The notes under the pieces are model-generated. The model had not been told where the DNA came from. It worked only from the letters and a program-made list of their open reading frames with translations, and did no database searches. Shown here piece by piece: positions 25,246-34,391 of a stretch of 64,000 nt of DNA. The position numbers and the translations under genes are program-made. Within the stretch, counting starts at the first letter, position 1, and each line of letters begins with the position of its first letter. This stretch comes from Hyphomicrobiales bacterium. GTDB lineage: Bacteria; Pseudomonadota; Alphaproteobacteria; Rhizobiales; Xanthobacteraceae. The stretch covers positions 62,001 to 126,000 of the forward strand of contig JAFKKG010000029.1 in the NCBI GenBank assembly GCA_017305715.1, given 5' to 3'.

Positions 25246-26526
25246 ATGAGCGGGTTTTCACGCCGTGATTTTCTGAATCTGACCGGGTCTGCCGCGGTTG
25301 CCGCGATGTCCGCCCCGGCCTACGCCGCGATGGGACCGAACGACAAGTTCGACCTCGTGATCAAGGGCGGCGACGTCATCGATCCCAGCCAGTCGCTGCG
25401 GGCAAAACGCGACATCGGCATTCGCTGGGGGACAATCGAGGCGGTCGAGGCCGACATTCCGGCCGCCCGCGCCTTAAAAACCATCGATGCCCAGGGCAAA
25501 CTGGTAATGCCGGGGCTCGTGGACCTGCACTCCCACGTCTACCCCTATGGCTCGGCGATCGGCATTCCCGCCGACGAACTGGTGCAGTTCCAGGGAACCA
25601 CCACGGTGGTATCGGCAGGCGATGCCGGGGTCAACAATCTCGCCGCGCTGCGCCGCTACATCGTGGCGCAATCGCGCGCGCGGATTTACGCCTTCGTGCA
25701 TATCGCCAATAACGGCCTGTCGGCCTTCCCGGTGGCCGAGCTCTATAACATCGACCATGCCCAGGTCGAAGCCTGCGCCATGGCGCTCGCCGAAAATCCG
25801 GATTTCCTGCTCGGTGTCAAAGTCCGGATGTCGGAGAATGTCATCTTCAAGCACGGCGTCGAGCCGCTGAAGCGCGGCATCCAGGCCTGCGAGATGTGCG
25901 GCTGGCCGGCCAGGATGATGGTGCATATCGGCGGCGTCGAGACCAAGGAGCTGATGTCGCAGATCCTCGATCTGCTGCGGCCGGGCGACGTGCTGACGCA
26001 TGCCTATTCCGGCGCGCCCAATATCGGCGGCGTCTTCACCAACATCGTGCAGGACGGCAAGCTGCTGCCGGCGGCGCTGGCCGCCAAACAGCGCGGTGTG
26101 ATCTTCGATGTCGGCCATGGCGGCGGCAGCTTTGACTTTACGGTAGCGGAGATCGCGATCGCGGGCGGTTGCACGCCCGACACCATCTCGTCAGACATTC
26201 ACGTCTTCTCCGGCAATACGCCGGGTATTCCCTTCCTGCCGAACGTGATGAGCAAGTTCATTCCGCTCGGATTTACGATCGAGCAGGTGGTGGCGATGGC
26301 GACCGCGGCACCAGCCAAGATCATCAACAAAGCGCCCAAGATCGGCACGCTGCAGATCGGCGCGCCCGGCGACGTCGCGATCATGGAACTGGTGGAGGGT
26401 CCGGTCTCGTTTCTCGACACCCGCAACAACAGGCGCGAGGGCAAGCTGGCGCTCAAGCCGGTGCAGACCGTGATCAACGGCGTGCCGTTCGGCCGGCCCT
26501 ATCAAGCGCCTTTCGCGGTGCGGTAG
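25246..26526 (+). CDS. Amidohydrolase/deacetylase family metallohydrolase, Tat-exported
   Basis: Zinc-dependent TIM-barrel amidohydrolase, 426 residues from the ATG preceded by AGGGGGAGC. A Tat signal starts the protein (SRRDFLNLTGSA, cleaved after AYA near residue 29). Metal-site signatures: HSH in GLVDLHSHVYPYG, His in MMVHIGG, HAYSGAPNI and the Asp in SSDIHVFSG. It resembles the EF0837/AHA_3915 subfamily, whose natural substrates are poorly known. An exported form means it acts in the periplasm. Convergent with the EamA-type exporter gene, separated by a palindromic repeat. Confidence 0.88.
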   Translation: MSGFSRRDFLNLTGSAAVAAMSAPAYAAMGPNDKFDLVIKGGDVIDPSQSLRAKRDIGIRWGTIEAVEADIPAARALKTIDAQGKLVMPGLVDLHSHVYPYGSAIGIPADELVQFQGTTTVVSAGDAGVNNLAALRRYIVAQSRARIYAFVHIANNGLSAFPVAELYNIDHAQVEACAMALAENPDFLLGVKVRMSENVIFKHGVEPLKRGIQACEMCGWPARMMVHIGGVETKELMSQILDLLRPGDVLTHAYSGAPNIGGVFTNIVQDGKLLPAALAAKQRGVIFDVGHGGGSFDFTVAEIAIAGGCTPDTISSDIHVFSGNTPGIPFLPNVMSKFIPLGFTIEQVVAMATAAPAKIINKAPKIGTLQIGAPGDVAIMELVEGPVSFLDTRNNRREGKLALKPVQTVINGVPFGRPYQAPFAVR

Positions 26527-26575
26527 AGCGTTTTCGGGCGAAGTGGGTACCGGTTCGAGAAAACGCGTCAAAGGA
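26524..26575. repeat. Palindromic dispersed repeat between convergent genes
   Basis: GCGTTTTC (26528-26535) and GAAAACGC (26559-26566) form 8-bp arms around GGGCGAAGTGGGTACCGGTTCGA-like sequence. Inverted copy of the unit at 19091-19172. It may act as a terminator for both neighbours. Confidence 0.6.
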
Positions 26576-26584
26576 AAAGCCAGA

Positions 26585-27463
26585 TCAACCGGATTTCGGC
26601 TGCGCGCGCATATCGCCGATGATGTCGGCGACGACGGCGCCCATCACCAGGGCGCCGCCGACGAAAACCCGCAGCGCCGGCACCTCGGCGAACGCGAGCC
26701 ACACCCAGAACGGCATCAGCGGCGTTTCCAATGTGGAGATCAGGGCGGCCTGGCTGGATGGCAGGAAGCGCGAGCCGATGAAAAACAGCGTGAGGCCGAT
26801 GGCGACCTGGAAGAAGCCGAACATCGCGAGAATGAACAGGTCGAATCCGGAGACGCTGAACGGCCCGTGAGCGAAGGGAATGCTGACGACGCTGCCGAGG
26901 ATGTTCGAGATCGCGGCGGCCGCCACCATCGAATTCTCCTTGTGCCGCCGCACCATGACCGTCATCGCGGCGATCGCCAGCGCCATGAAGATGGCGAGCG
27001 CAATGCCGAGGATGTCCGAGCCGGCGCGCGCATCGCCGAGGATGATGGCGACGCCGGCGAGTGCCACGACGCTCGCCAGCATGGTTCGCAAGCGCGGTAT
27101 TTCCCGCAGCCATACCCAGGCGAGGGCGGCGGCGAGGAAAGGCCCCGTCGCGATGATGATGGCGACATTGGAAACGCTGGTCAGTTGCAGGGCAGGGATG
27201 AAGGCGAGCATGGCCGCGGTCGAGTACGACGCGACCAGCCAGCCGCTCTTTCCCATCCGCGTCAGCTCCCGCAGGCCGGCGCGGCCTTGCAGCAGCACCA
27301 TCATGGCCGCGATCAGCCCGCCGCCGAACAAGCCCCGCCAGAACAGGATGGTCCAGGAATCATAGGGCAGCAGCCGCGTGAAGAACGGCGCCGTGCTCCA
27401 GGCGATGGCGGCCGCGACGACGAGGGCGATGCCGAGGCGGTGCTGGGACGGGGCGCCGGTCAC
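26585..27463 (-). CDS. EamA/DMT family transporter
   Basis: Drug/metabolite exporter, 292 residues with ten predicted membrane helices in two EamA repeats (about 10-135 and 145-280); helix starts such as AAAIAWSTAPFFTRLL and SNVAIIIATGPFLAAALAWVWL are typical. The GTG at 27463 is chosen because the open frame upstream of it overlaps the aminotransferase gene in an Arg-rich shadow; the ribosome site is poor, which fits coupling to the upstream gene 23 bases away. Pairing with a class I/II aminotransferase suggests export of an amino acid or its derivative (inference). Confidence 0.85.
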   Translation of the reverse strand: MTGAPSQHRLGIALVVAAAIAWSTAPFFTRLLPYDSWTILFWRGLFGGGLIAAMMVLLQGRAGLRELTRMGKSGWLVASYSTAAMLAFIPALQLTSVSNVAIIIATGPFLAAALAWVWLREIPRLRTMLASVVALAGVAIILGDARAGSDILGIALAIFMALAIAAMTVMVRRHKENSMVAAAAISNILGSVVSIPFAHGPFSVSGFDLFILAMFGFFQVAIGLTLFFIGSRFLPSSQAALISTLETPLMPFWVWLAFAEVPALRVFVGGALVMGAVVADIIGDMRAQPKSG

Positions 27464-27486
27464 CCCAGGTGCGCGCTCGCGCAACC

Positions 27487-28731
27487 TTACGTCCTCACAC
27501 GCTTCTCCACATTGGCGCTGCGTTCCGGCACGCCGAACTCCTTGCGGCAGACTTCCGCGAGCACGGCGACGCCCTCGCGGATCTGTTCGTGCGAGGGGCT
27601 GGCAAAGCACAGCCGCAACCGGCTGCCGGCATAGGCCTTGTCGGTCGACCATTCCGGCCCGGGATTGATGGCGACCCCGGCGGCCAGCGCCGCCTGGTAC
27701 AGTTTCAGCGTATCGACATTGTCGGGCAGTTTGACCCACAGGAATATCCCGCCCTTGGGGTCCTCGAATTCCGCCGAGGTGCCGAACTGCTCGTTGAGCG
27801 CCTCCATCAGCGTGTCGAGTTTTGCGCGCAGCCCCCGGGTAAGCTTCGGCACGTGGGTCTCGAAATGCGGCGCGCAATATTCCGCCAGCACCATCTGCTC
27901 CAGCGCACCGGAACCGGCATCGGTCTTCAGCGCCAGCATCCGCGACATCATTTCCCAGGGCGCGACGATGAAGCCCACGCGCAAAGCGGGTGCGATCGAT
28001 TTCGAGAACGAGCCGATATGGATGACGCCGCCTTGCGGGGCCATGGCGTAGATCGCGGGCGGACGCTGGCCGTTCCAGATCAAATCGGCGTAGCAATCGT
28101 CCTCGAAGATCGGCACGCCGTACTCTTGCGACAGTTTGATCATCTCGGCGCGCCGCGTTTCCGGCAGGATCGAGCCGGTCGGATTCTGCACCGTCGGGAT
28201 GGTGTAGATGTATTTCGGCGTGATGCCGCGGCGCTTGTGGTCGGCAAGGGCCGCCGCCAGCGCATCCATCCGCATGCCCTCGTCATCGAGCGGGATGCCG
28301 ACCGCGTTGACGCCGAGCCGCGTCAGGCGGTTCAGCGAGCCCTGATAGGTCTCCTGTTCGATCAGCACGGTATCGCCGCGCGCCAGGAGCGTCTGGTTGA
28401 CGAGGTCGAGCGCCTGCAGCGAACCCGAAACGATCAGGATGTCGTCGGCGGTGCAGCCGATGCCGGCGTCGCGTTTGAGCTTCCTGGTGAGGAATTCGCG
28501 CAACGGACGATAGCCCTGCGGCCCGCTTGCGAGGCCGTAGGTCGCCAGCGTCTTGCCCTCGCGCCTGAGCACGGCAGTGACCGCTTCGATCAGCTGATCG
28601 ACCGGGACCTGGTCCGGATCATTGTTGCCGCCGACGAAACTGTACTTTGCGAGTCCGGTCCACCGCGCCGCCGGTGCCGGCAAGCCGGCCGGCAGCAAGG
28701 GTGCGAAATCGAAACGTGCTGCGGTAGACAT
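27487..28731 (-). CDS. PLP-dependent aminotransferase, class I/II (MocR/LysN-like)
   Basis: Pyridoxal-phosphate aminotransferase, 414 residues. The chain has YGLASGPQGYRPLRE, VSGSLQALDLV, the IPTVQNPTG cofactor-Asn segment, Asp and Tyr in FEDDCYADL, the Schiff-base lysine in GSFSKSIAPALRVGF and the carboxylate-binding Arg in SRLRLCFA. It lacks the N-terminal helix-turn-helix of true MocR regulators and resembles 2-aminoadipate/alpha-amino acid transaminases. It starts an operon with the EamA exporter. Confidence 0.9.
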   Translation of the reverse strand: MSTAARFDFAPLLPAGLPAPAARWTGLAKYSFVGGNNDPDQVPVDQLIEAVTAVLRREGKTLATYGLASGPQGYRPLREFLTRKLKRDAGIGCTADDILIVSGSLQALDLVNQTLLARGDTVLIEQETYQGSLNRLTRLGVNAVGIPLDDEGMRMDALAAALADHKRRGITPKYIYTIPTVQNPTGSILPETRRAEMIKLSQEYGVPIFEDDCYADLIWNGQRPPAIYAMAPQGGVIHIGSFSKSIAPALRVGFIVAPWEMMSRMLALKTDAGSGALEQMVLAEYCAPHFETHVPKLTRGLRAKLDTLMEALNEQFGTSAEFEDPKGGIFLWVKLPDNVDTLKLYQAALAAGVAINPGPEWSTDKAYAGSRLRLCFASPSHEQIREGVAVLAEVCRKEFGVPERSANVEKRVRT

Positions 28732-28804
28732 GGATGGTCACTCCCATTGTTTGTTCTTTGTTGAGAGGGCCGCTGGCGCGGCGCTCCGGTATTGAGCTTG
28801 GGTT

Positions 28805-28930
28805 TTGATTGAATCAGGACCTAAGCTCAACAGGTTTGTTTTGGCGGGCCTTCTACCGCAGATAAGTCTACGCAATCTGCGTAAACTTGATTGCTATGCG
28901 AACCGGTTCCCGCTTCGCTCGAAAACCCTG
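28805..28930. repeat. Dispersed repeat, disrupted copy
   Basis: Starts TTGATTGAATCAGGACC and ends GCGAACCGGTTCCCGCTTCGCTCGAAAACC, the same family as 19091-19172, but about 60 bases containing a separate palindrome (28869-28883) lie between the halves. Located in the leader of the aminotransferase gene. Confidence 0.5.
28869..28883. promoter_or_regulatory. Palindrome TACGCA-ATC-TGCGTA upstream of the aminotransferase
   Basis: Perfect 6-bp arms around ATC, about 140 bases before the start of the aminotransferase gene, overlapping a wider pair CGCAGAT/ATCTGCG (28857-28881). It could be an operator for a dimeric regulator. No partner gene can be named. Confidence 0.3.
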
Positions 28931-28937
28931 TGGTTCG

Positions 28938-29498
28938 TCATTGGCTCTTGCCGATGACCTTAATCGGGCGGCCCTGGCTAATGAAAGCGTAATGTCCGCT
29001 GCCGACGCTGCCGACCATCAGTGCCTCGACGGCTGGCTCGGCGATTTCCCCTCCGGCCGCCCAGTCGACCACGAAATTGGCTCCCGTCCCGCCGCGTATA
29101 TCGGTGGCGGCGATGAAGACCTCCACCGTCGAGAACGGCTTTAGCGCGATCGGGGCCTTGAGGTAACTCTCCACCAGCCTGCCCATGGTGTCGAAATAGG
29201 CGATCCGCTTCAGCACCAGCGGGCTGGTCTCCGAGGCGTTATGAACGCTGAGCGTCACCGAAAAATCCGCCCGCAGCCTGCCCTGGCTCATCGACACGCT
29301 CGAATAGACCGGCACGTAAAACGCGCCCGATACGGCGAGAGGATCGGCGGGGATGGCGGTCAGGGAGCCAGCGAAATTCTGCTCGATACCGCCGGCCGCC
29401 TGGGCCCGCGCCCCGGCTTTGTAAGGGATCGACAGGCAGGCAAGAATCGCTAGAAAGAGACCCATTCGGCGGATGCGACAGATTGCTCGTTTGACCAT
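28938..29498 (-). CDS. DUF3124 domain-containing exported protein
   Basis: A 186-residue protein with a signal peptide or N-terminal anchor (MGLFLAILACLSIPYKAGARAQA). The mature part, about residues 55-180, follows the DUF3124 pattern: VYVPVYSSVS-like PVYSSVSMSQGRLRADFSVTLSVHN, LKRIAYFDTMGRLVESYL, and the end FVVDWAAGGEIAEPAVEALMVG. No function is established for this family. The start at 29498 is divergent from the antiporter gene at 29542, leaving only 43 bases for both promoters; a start at 29465 is an alternative. Confidence 0.75.
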   Translation of the reverse strand: MVKRAICRIRRMGLFLAILACLSIPYKAGARAQAAGGIEQNFAGSLTAIPADPLAVSGAFYVPVYSSVSMSQGRLRADFSVTLSVHNASETSPLVLKRIAYFDTMGRLVESYLKAPIALKPFSTVEVFIAATDIRGGTGANFVVDWAAGGEIAEPAVEALMVGSVGSGHYAFISQGRPIKVIGKSQ

Positions 29499-29541
29499 TA
29501 CAACCGGACCCTTAGGTTGCGGTGAGGACAAGTCGGAACCT

Positions 29542-31269
29542 ATGCACGAGCTCATTCGCGATATCACTTTATGCATCCTGTTCGCCTGGGTGCTCGGCCT
29601 GCTGGCCCATTTCACCCGCCAGCCGCTGATCCTGGCCTACCTTATCGCCGGGTTTTTCATTGGTCCATTCGGCATGAAATGGGTCGAGTCCAAGGATTCG
29701 ATCGCCGTCATCTCCGAACTCGGCCTGATCTTCATGCTGTTCATGATCGGGCTGGAAATCGACCTGAAGAAGATCGTGCGGGCCGGCAAGGTCATCCTGT
29801 TCGCCGCGGGCGGCCAGTTGGTCGGCGGCTGCCTGCTCGGGATCCTGTTCTTCTGGGGGATCGGGCTGTCGATGGGATCAGGCCATTTCGACGCGCTGTA
29901 TCTGTGCGTTGCCTGCGCGCTCTCCTCGACGGTCATCATCGTCAAGGTGCTGTACGAGAAGCGTGAGCTCGATACGCTGCCGGGGCGCATCACGCTCGGC
30001 GTGCTGGTGCTGCAGGATATCTTCGCGATCCTGTTCCTCGCCGTGCAGCCAAGCCTCGACAACCTTCAAGTGAGCGTGATCCTGATCTCGATCGGCCGGG
30101 TCGGCGTGCTGGTCGCGACCGCCTTGGTGCTGAGCCGCTACGTGCTGCCGCGGCTGTTTCATCAGATCGCCCGGCGGCCCGAACTGGTCCTGCTTGGCGC
30201 GCTGGCCTGGTGTTTCCTGATCGGCGAGATCGCCGAAAAGCTGCATCTGTCGCGCGAGATGGGCTCGCTGGTGGCCGGCGTCTCGCTCTCGACATTCCCC
30301 TATGCGCTCGACGTGACCGCGAAAGTCACGACGCTGCGCGATTTCTTCATCACGCTGTTCTTCGTCGCATTGGGCATGACGATCCCGATCCCCGGCCTGT
30401 CGGTGATCGGGCTGGCGCTTCTGATCGCGGCCTTCACCGTCGTGAGCCGCATCGTGACGACGTTCGTGCCGCTCTATTTGATGAAGCAGGGGCTGCGCGC
30501 CAGCCTGTTGCCGGCGATCAATCTGGCGCAGATCTCCGAGTTCTCGCTGGTGGTGATCCAGACCGGTGTGGTCGCGAACCATATCGGGACCCAGACGTCG
30601 AGCGCCGCATCGTTCGCCTTCGTCGTTCTGGCCGTGATCAGCACCTTCGTGATGGGCAAGAGCGACGAGATCACGCGGGCCCTGATCGGTCCGATGAAGA
30701 AAATCGGCCTGCGCGATCTCGATCAGGCTCACGAAGGCGATGCCGGACACGAGGGCGGCCACGGCGAAGCGCGTCGCATCGTCATTCTCGGCTTCTTCCG
30801 CGCGGCGAGCGCGCTGCTGGCTGAAATCGAACGGCAGAATCCGCTGGTGCTCGAGCAGATCACGGTGATCGATTTCAATCCCAACGTCTTCCGGACGCTG
30901 GCCGATCGCGGCCTGCACGTGATTTATGGCGACATCAGCAATGTCGATACGCTGCTGCATGCCGGCATCGGCAAGGCCGAGATCATCATATTGAGCGTGC
31001 CCGATTCGCTGCTGAAGGGGGCCGACAACGAAAAACTGGTCCGCCACGTGCGTACGCTCAACCCCACCGCCAAGATCATCGGCAACGCGGACATGCTGTC
31101 CAGCGTCAACGATCTCTACGCCGCCGGCGCCGACTACGTCATGGTCACCCGCATTACCGATGCCCGTGAACTCTACGCGGTGATCGAGGCCGCCGACGCC
31201 AGCCTGCTGGACGAAAAGCGCGCCGAACTGGATGCGCTGCTCGCCGAGCGCAAGGAAGTGCTGCCGTAG
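29542..31269 (+). CDS. Monovalent cation:proton antiporter-2 with TrkA-N domain (Kef type)
   Basis: CPA2 family transporter, 575 residues. The N-terminal membrane domain of about 12 helices runs to residue 390 (PLILAYLIAGFFIGPFG and the acidic pair region HLSREMGSLVAG). A short linker rich in His/Gly/Asp follows (HEGDAGHEGGHGEA), then the RCK/TrkA-N nucleotide-binding domain at about 415-530 (IVILGFFRAASALLAEIE, VIDFNPNVFRTL). In the Kef system such proteins extrude potassium for cytoplasm acidification. The linker wording GFFRAAS replaces the classic GxGxxG. No ancillary KefF gene is adjacent. Confidence 0.88.
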   Translation: MHELIRDITLCILFAWVLGLLAHFTRQPLILAYLIAGFFIGPFGMKWVESKDSIAVISELGLIFMLFMIGLEIDLKKIVRAGKVILFAAGGQLVGGCLLGILFFWGIGLSMGSGHFDALYLCVACALSSTVIIVKVLYEKRELDTLPGRITLGVLVLQDIFAILFLAVQPSLDNLQVSVILISIGRVGVLVATALVLSRYVLPRLFHQIARRPELVLLGALAWCFLIGEIAEKLHLSREMGSLVAGVSLSTFPYALDVTAKVTTLRDFFITLFFVALGMTIPIPGLSVIGLALLIAAFTVVSRIVTTFVPLYLMKQGLRASLLPAINLAQISEFSLVVIQTGVVANHIGTQTSSAASFAFVVLAVISTFVMGKSDEITRALIGPMKKIGLRDLDQAHEGDAGHEGGHGEARRIVILGFFRAASALLAEIERQNPLVLEQITVIDFNPNVFRTLADRGLHVIYGDISNVDTLLHAGIGKAEIIILSVPDSLLKGADNEKLVRHVRTLNPTAKIIGNADMLSSVNDLYAAGADYVMVTRITDARELYAVIEAADASLLDEKRAELDALLAERKEVLP

Positions 31270-31278
31270 GGCGTCAAC

Positions 31279-32796
31279 CTACAGGCTGCTTTCCTGCGCC
31301 ATCGCATCGGCAAACGCCGCCCGGCGGCGGGCGATGAAGCCCGCAATCAGGATCGCCGCCACCAGCAGCCACACCCCGACCGCGATCGGGCTTTCGACAT
31401 AGATCCAGGGATCGCCCTGGCTGAGGAACAGCGCCTCGCGAAAATGCTTTTCGATGTTGGGGCCGAGGATCAGCCCGACCACCAATGGCGCGAGCTGGAA
31501 TTTCATCTTGTTGAAGGCGTAGCCGACGATACCGGCCGCCAGCAGCACCCAGACGTCGAAGATGCTGTTGCGGACGCTGTAGGTGCCGATCACGGACAAT
31601 ACCAGCAGCAGCGGGATGAACAGATAATGCGGGATCCGCAGCAGGCTGACCCAGACGCCGACCATCGGGATGTTCAGCGCCAGCAGCATGACGTTGCCGA
31701 TATAGGCTGATGCAATCAGGCCCCAGAAGATTTCCGGATGCTGGGTAATCAAGAGCGGTCCGGGCTGGATGCCCTGCACGAGCATCGCCGAGATCATCAG
31801 GGCCGCGATCGGCGTGAAGGGAATGCCGAGCGCGAGCAGCGGCACCAGCGAGGCGGTGGCGGCGGAATTGTTGGCAGCTTCCGGCCCCGCGACGCCCTCG
31901 ATGGCGCCAGAGCCGATTTCGCTGCCATGTTTCGAGGCCGCCTTCTCCAGCCGGTAGGAGGCGAACGAGGCCAATGTGGCCGCCGGTCCGGGCACCAGGC
32001 CGAACAGAAAGCCCAGAAACGTGCCGCGCAGCCAGGACGGCACCGCGCGCTTCCATTCGGTGCGGGTCGGCAGCAGGTCGCGCATCTTGACGGATTCCGG
32101 CCGGTTTGCGGCATGGGCGCGGTCCTCGACCAGCAGCATCAGTTCGGCAAAGCCATAGAGCCCGACCACCACGGGCACCAGCGAAACGCCTTCGGCCAGA
32201 TCCGGCAGGCCGAAGGTGAAGCGGGTTTCGCCGGTGACGGCTTCCTGGCCGATGGTGCCGAGCATCAGCCCGAGCGTCATCGGGAGCAGCGCTGAGGCCA
32301 GCGTGCCGCCTGAAATCCGCGACATCACGATCAGCCCGCCGGCGGTGAGTGCGAAGAATTCCGCCGGGCCGAACAGGATCGCGACTTTTGCCAATAGCGA
32401 GGAGAACATCATGACGCCGATCACGGCGAGCGTGCCGCCGACAAAGGAGCCGACCGCGACGATGGTCAGCGTGGCGCCGGCGCGGCCCTTCTTGGCGAGC
32501 TGATAGCCGTCGATGGCGGTGACGACGGAGGCGGACTCGCCGGGGATATTGAGCAGGATCGCGGTGGTCGAGCCGCCATACATCGAACCGTAGAAAATGC
32601 CGGCCATCATGATCAGACCGGCGGTCGGGTCGAGCGAGAAGGTCAGGGGCAGGATCAGCGCGACACCGGCAACCGGACCAAGGCCCGGCAGCACGCCGAT
32701 CGCGGTGCCCGCAAACGCGCCGACAAAGGCGGCCAGCAGGTTGGAAGGCGTTGCGGCAATGGAGAGGCCGTACAATAGGCCCTGAAGCGAGTTCAT
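31279..32796 (-). CDS. tctA: Tripartite tricarboxylate transporter permease TctA
   Basis: Large membrane subunit of a tripartite tricarboxylate transporter, 505 residues, about 11-12 helices. Family marks: GVLPGLGPVAGVALILPLTF in the first half, YGGSTTAILLNIPGESASVVTAIDGYQLAKKGRAG, and in the second half LGFLFGLVPGPAATLASFASYRLEK and the GSEIGSGAIEGVAGPEAANNSAATASLVPLLALGIP-like loop. Last gene of tctC-tctB-tctA, 108 bases after tctB with a palindromic repeat in the gap. It works with a periplasmic TctC protein to import a carboxylate using an ion gradient. Confidence 0.93.
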   Translation of the reverse strand: MNSLQGLLYGLSIAATPSNLLAAFVGAFAGTAIGVLPGLGPVAGVALILPLTFSLDPTAGLIMMAGIFYGSMYGGSTTAILLNIPGESASVVTAIDGYQLAKKGRAGATLTIVAVGSFVGGTLAVIGVMMFSSLLAKVAILFGPAEFFALTAGGLIVMSRISGGTLASALLPMTLGLMLGTIGQEAVTGETRFTFGLPDLAEGVSLVPVVVGLYGFAELMLLVEDRAHAANRPESVKMRDLLPTRTEWKRAVPSWLRGTFLGFLFGLVPGPAATLASFASYRLEKAASKHGSEIGSGAIEGVAGPEAANNSAATASLVPLLALGIPFTPIAALMISAMLVQGIQPGPLLITQHPEIFWGLIASAYIGNVMLLALNIPMVGVWVSLLRIPHYLFIPLLLVLSVIGTYSVRNSIFDVWVLLAAGIVGYAFNKMKFQLAPLVVGLILGPNIEKHFREALFLSQGDPWIYVESPIAVGVWLLVAAILIAGFIARRRAAFADAMAQESSL

Positions 32797-32805
32797 TCTT
32801 GCACC

Positions 32806-32896
32806 GTCATTCCGGGACACGCGACTTCGCGTGGACCCGGAATCCAGAGGTTGTGGCACGAGATTCCGGGTTCGCGCTAACGCGCGCCCCGGAATG
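32806..32896. repeat. Palindromic repeat between tctB and tctA
   Basis: GTCATTCCGGG (32806-32816) and CCCGGAATGAC (32886-32896) are perfect arms; inside are further hairpins around GCGACTTCGCG and GCGCTAACGCGC. The same outer arms, with a shorter interior, occur at 35674-35714. It could reduce tctA expression relative to tctB or stabilise the upstream mRNA. Confidence 0.75.
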
Positions 32897-32904
32897 ACGG
32901 GTAC

Positions 32905-33411
32905 CTAAAACAGCCATTGCTTGAACACGCCGGCCGGCATCTGCACCTTCAGGAGCCGGACAAAAAATACTTCGAAGGTCACCGCGATCACCACGGCGGT
33001 GATCGCCAGCCGTACGATCGACCGGTTGGGGTCGTCCGAGAGCAGCCACATGCTGGCCAGCAGGAACAGCGCCGACGCGATCATGTTGCCGAGATACGGC
33101 ATCGCGACGAAATAGACCGCAAACGCCGCGAGCACGAGCAGCAGCCGGCGCAGGTCGGCACCGGCGGGCAGCGCGAAGGTCGCCGGCATCGGATCGTCGG
33201 GGCCGCTGCGTCTCTCCAGCAGCACCGAAATCGCCGACAGCGCCATCAGCGCGGCCACCGCGATCGGGAAGATCGCGGCCCCCGGCTTGTGCCATCGCCC
33301 GAACGACAGCGTCTGCCAGGTGTCAAACCCGTAAGTCCCGGCCAGCAGCAGCGCGAGCAGGCCGGTGAACCGCCGCGCCGGCGGCAGCCCAAAGCTTCTC
33401 GCCGGCGTCAC
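32905..33411 (-). CDS. tctB: Tripartite tricarboxylate transporter small subunit TctB
   Basis: Small membrane subunit, 168 residues with four predicted helices (FTGLLALLLAGTYGF, AIFPIAVAALMALSAI, LLLVLAAFAVYFVAMPYLG, LAITAVVIAVTFEVFFVRLL) and the family-typical conserved Pro in FPIAVA. GTG start at 33411 that overlaps the tctC stop by four bases (GTGA), so translation is coupled. Part of the tctCBA carboxylate importer. Confidence 0.88.
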   Translation of the reverse strand: MTPARSFGLPPARRFTGLLALLLAGTYGFDTWQTLSFGRWHKPGAAIFPIAVAALMALSAISVLLERRSGPDDPMPATFALPAGADLRRLLLVLAAFAVYFVAMPYLGNMIASALFLLASMWLLSDDPNRSIVRLAITAVVIAVTFEVFFVRLLKVQMPAGVFKQWLF

Positions 33412-34391
33412 TTGTCGTCGTCCAGGAACTTGAGGATGGCGCGGAACTTGCCGTCGTATGCTTCAAGCTCCTTCTTCATGTCGTCGCCGAGCTTGGGATC
33501 CCAGGTATAGCCATTGGCTTTCAGGAAGCTCTTGAACTCGTCGCTCTCGACGATGGTCTTCGACGCCGCCATCAATTTGTCGAGCACGGGCTTGGGCAGC
33601 CCGTTCGGGGCGATCACGTAATAGCCGACCGGAAACGTCTCCTTCCACGGCGTCTCGCCGATCGGCTTGGCGTCCGGGATCAGGTCGTATTTACCCTGCT
33701 GGAACACGGCCAGCACGCGCAGCTTGCCGGCGTCGATCTGGCCCTTCATGCCCGGCGCGTATCCGCAGGTGCCGTCGACCCGCCCGCCGAGCGCCGCCAG
33801 CGTGGATTCGCCGCCGCCGCCGGTGAACGGCACGGTGACGATCCGCGCGCCCGACAGCTTGTTGAGCTGCTGGATGTTGATGTCGTTCGCCGAGCGCAGG
33901 CCCGAGACCGAGACCTTCAACTTGCGCGGTTTTTCCTTGGCCTCCGCCACGAACTCCTCAAACGTTTTCCAGCGGGCATCGGCCGGCACCGCCAGGATCG
34001 CCGGCAGGTCGGAAAGCTTGACGATGGACTGGTAATCGGAGGCCGATTTCCAGACCAGCCCCTTCATTTCCAGCGGCTGGTACGCCAGCGAGGAGGTCGA
34101 GCCGAGCCCGATCGTGTAGCCGTCCGGCTGGGCGCGGATCACCGCACCGGTGCCGATGGTCGCCGAAGCGCCGGGCTTGTTCTCGACGATCACCTTGACC
34201 TTGAGTTGCTTCTCCAGCAGCTCGGAATATTTGCGGCTGATCGGGTCGGTCGAACCGCCCGGCGCGTAGGGCACATAGAAGGTGATGTCGCGGGTCGGCC
34301 ATTCGTCGGCGGCACGGGCTTGCGGTGGGGCCACCGCCAGCAAGGCGAGGCTGACCCATGCCATCCGGCGGAAATTCAGTTGAAAACGCAT
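33408..34391 (-). CDS. tctC: Tripartite tricarboxylate transporter substrate-binding protein TctC (Bug family)
   Basis: Periplasmic solute receptor of the tctCBA system, 327 residues. A signal peptide of about 27 residues (MAWVSLALLAVAPPQARA-AD). Then PTRDITFYVPYAPGGSTDPISR, VIVENKPGASATIGTG, RAQPDGYTIGLG and, in lobe two, VGYYVIAPNGLPK. The start at 34391 is preferred because GGAAAG precedes it. Only about 30 percent of the motif wording is shared with the orphan Bug protein at 7712 by eye, so the ligands probably differ. Confidence 0.92.
   Translation of the reverse strand: MRFQLNFRRMAWVSLALLAVAPPQARAADEWPTRDITFYVPYAPGGSTDPISRKYSELLEKQLKVKVIVENKPGASATIGTGAVIRAQPDGYTIGLGSTSSLAYQPLEMKGLVWKSASDYQSIVKLSDLPAILAVPADARWKTFEEFVAEAKEKPRKLKVSVSGLRSANDINIQQLNKLSGARIVTVPFTGGGGESTLAALGGRVDGTCGYAPGMKGQIDAGKLRVLAVFQQGKYDLIPDAKPIGETPWKETFPVGYYVIAPNGLPKPVLDKLMAASKTIVESDEFKSFLKANGYTWDPKLGDDMKKELEAYDGKFRAILKFLDDDK

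Noticed and set aside
26585-28096. 503-codon reverse frame joining the exporter and the region upstream
   Set aside because: The part before 27463 is an Arg-rich shadow of the aminotransferase; the exporter begins at GTG 27463.
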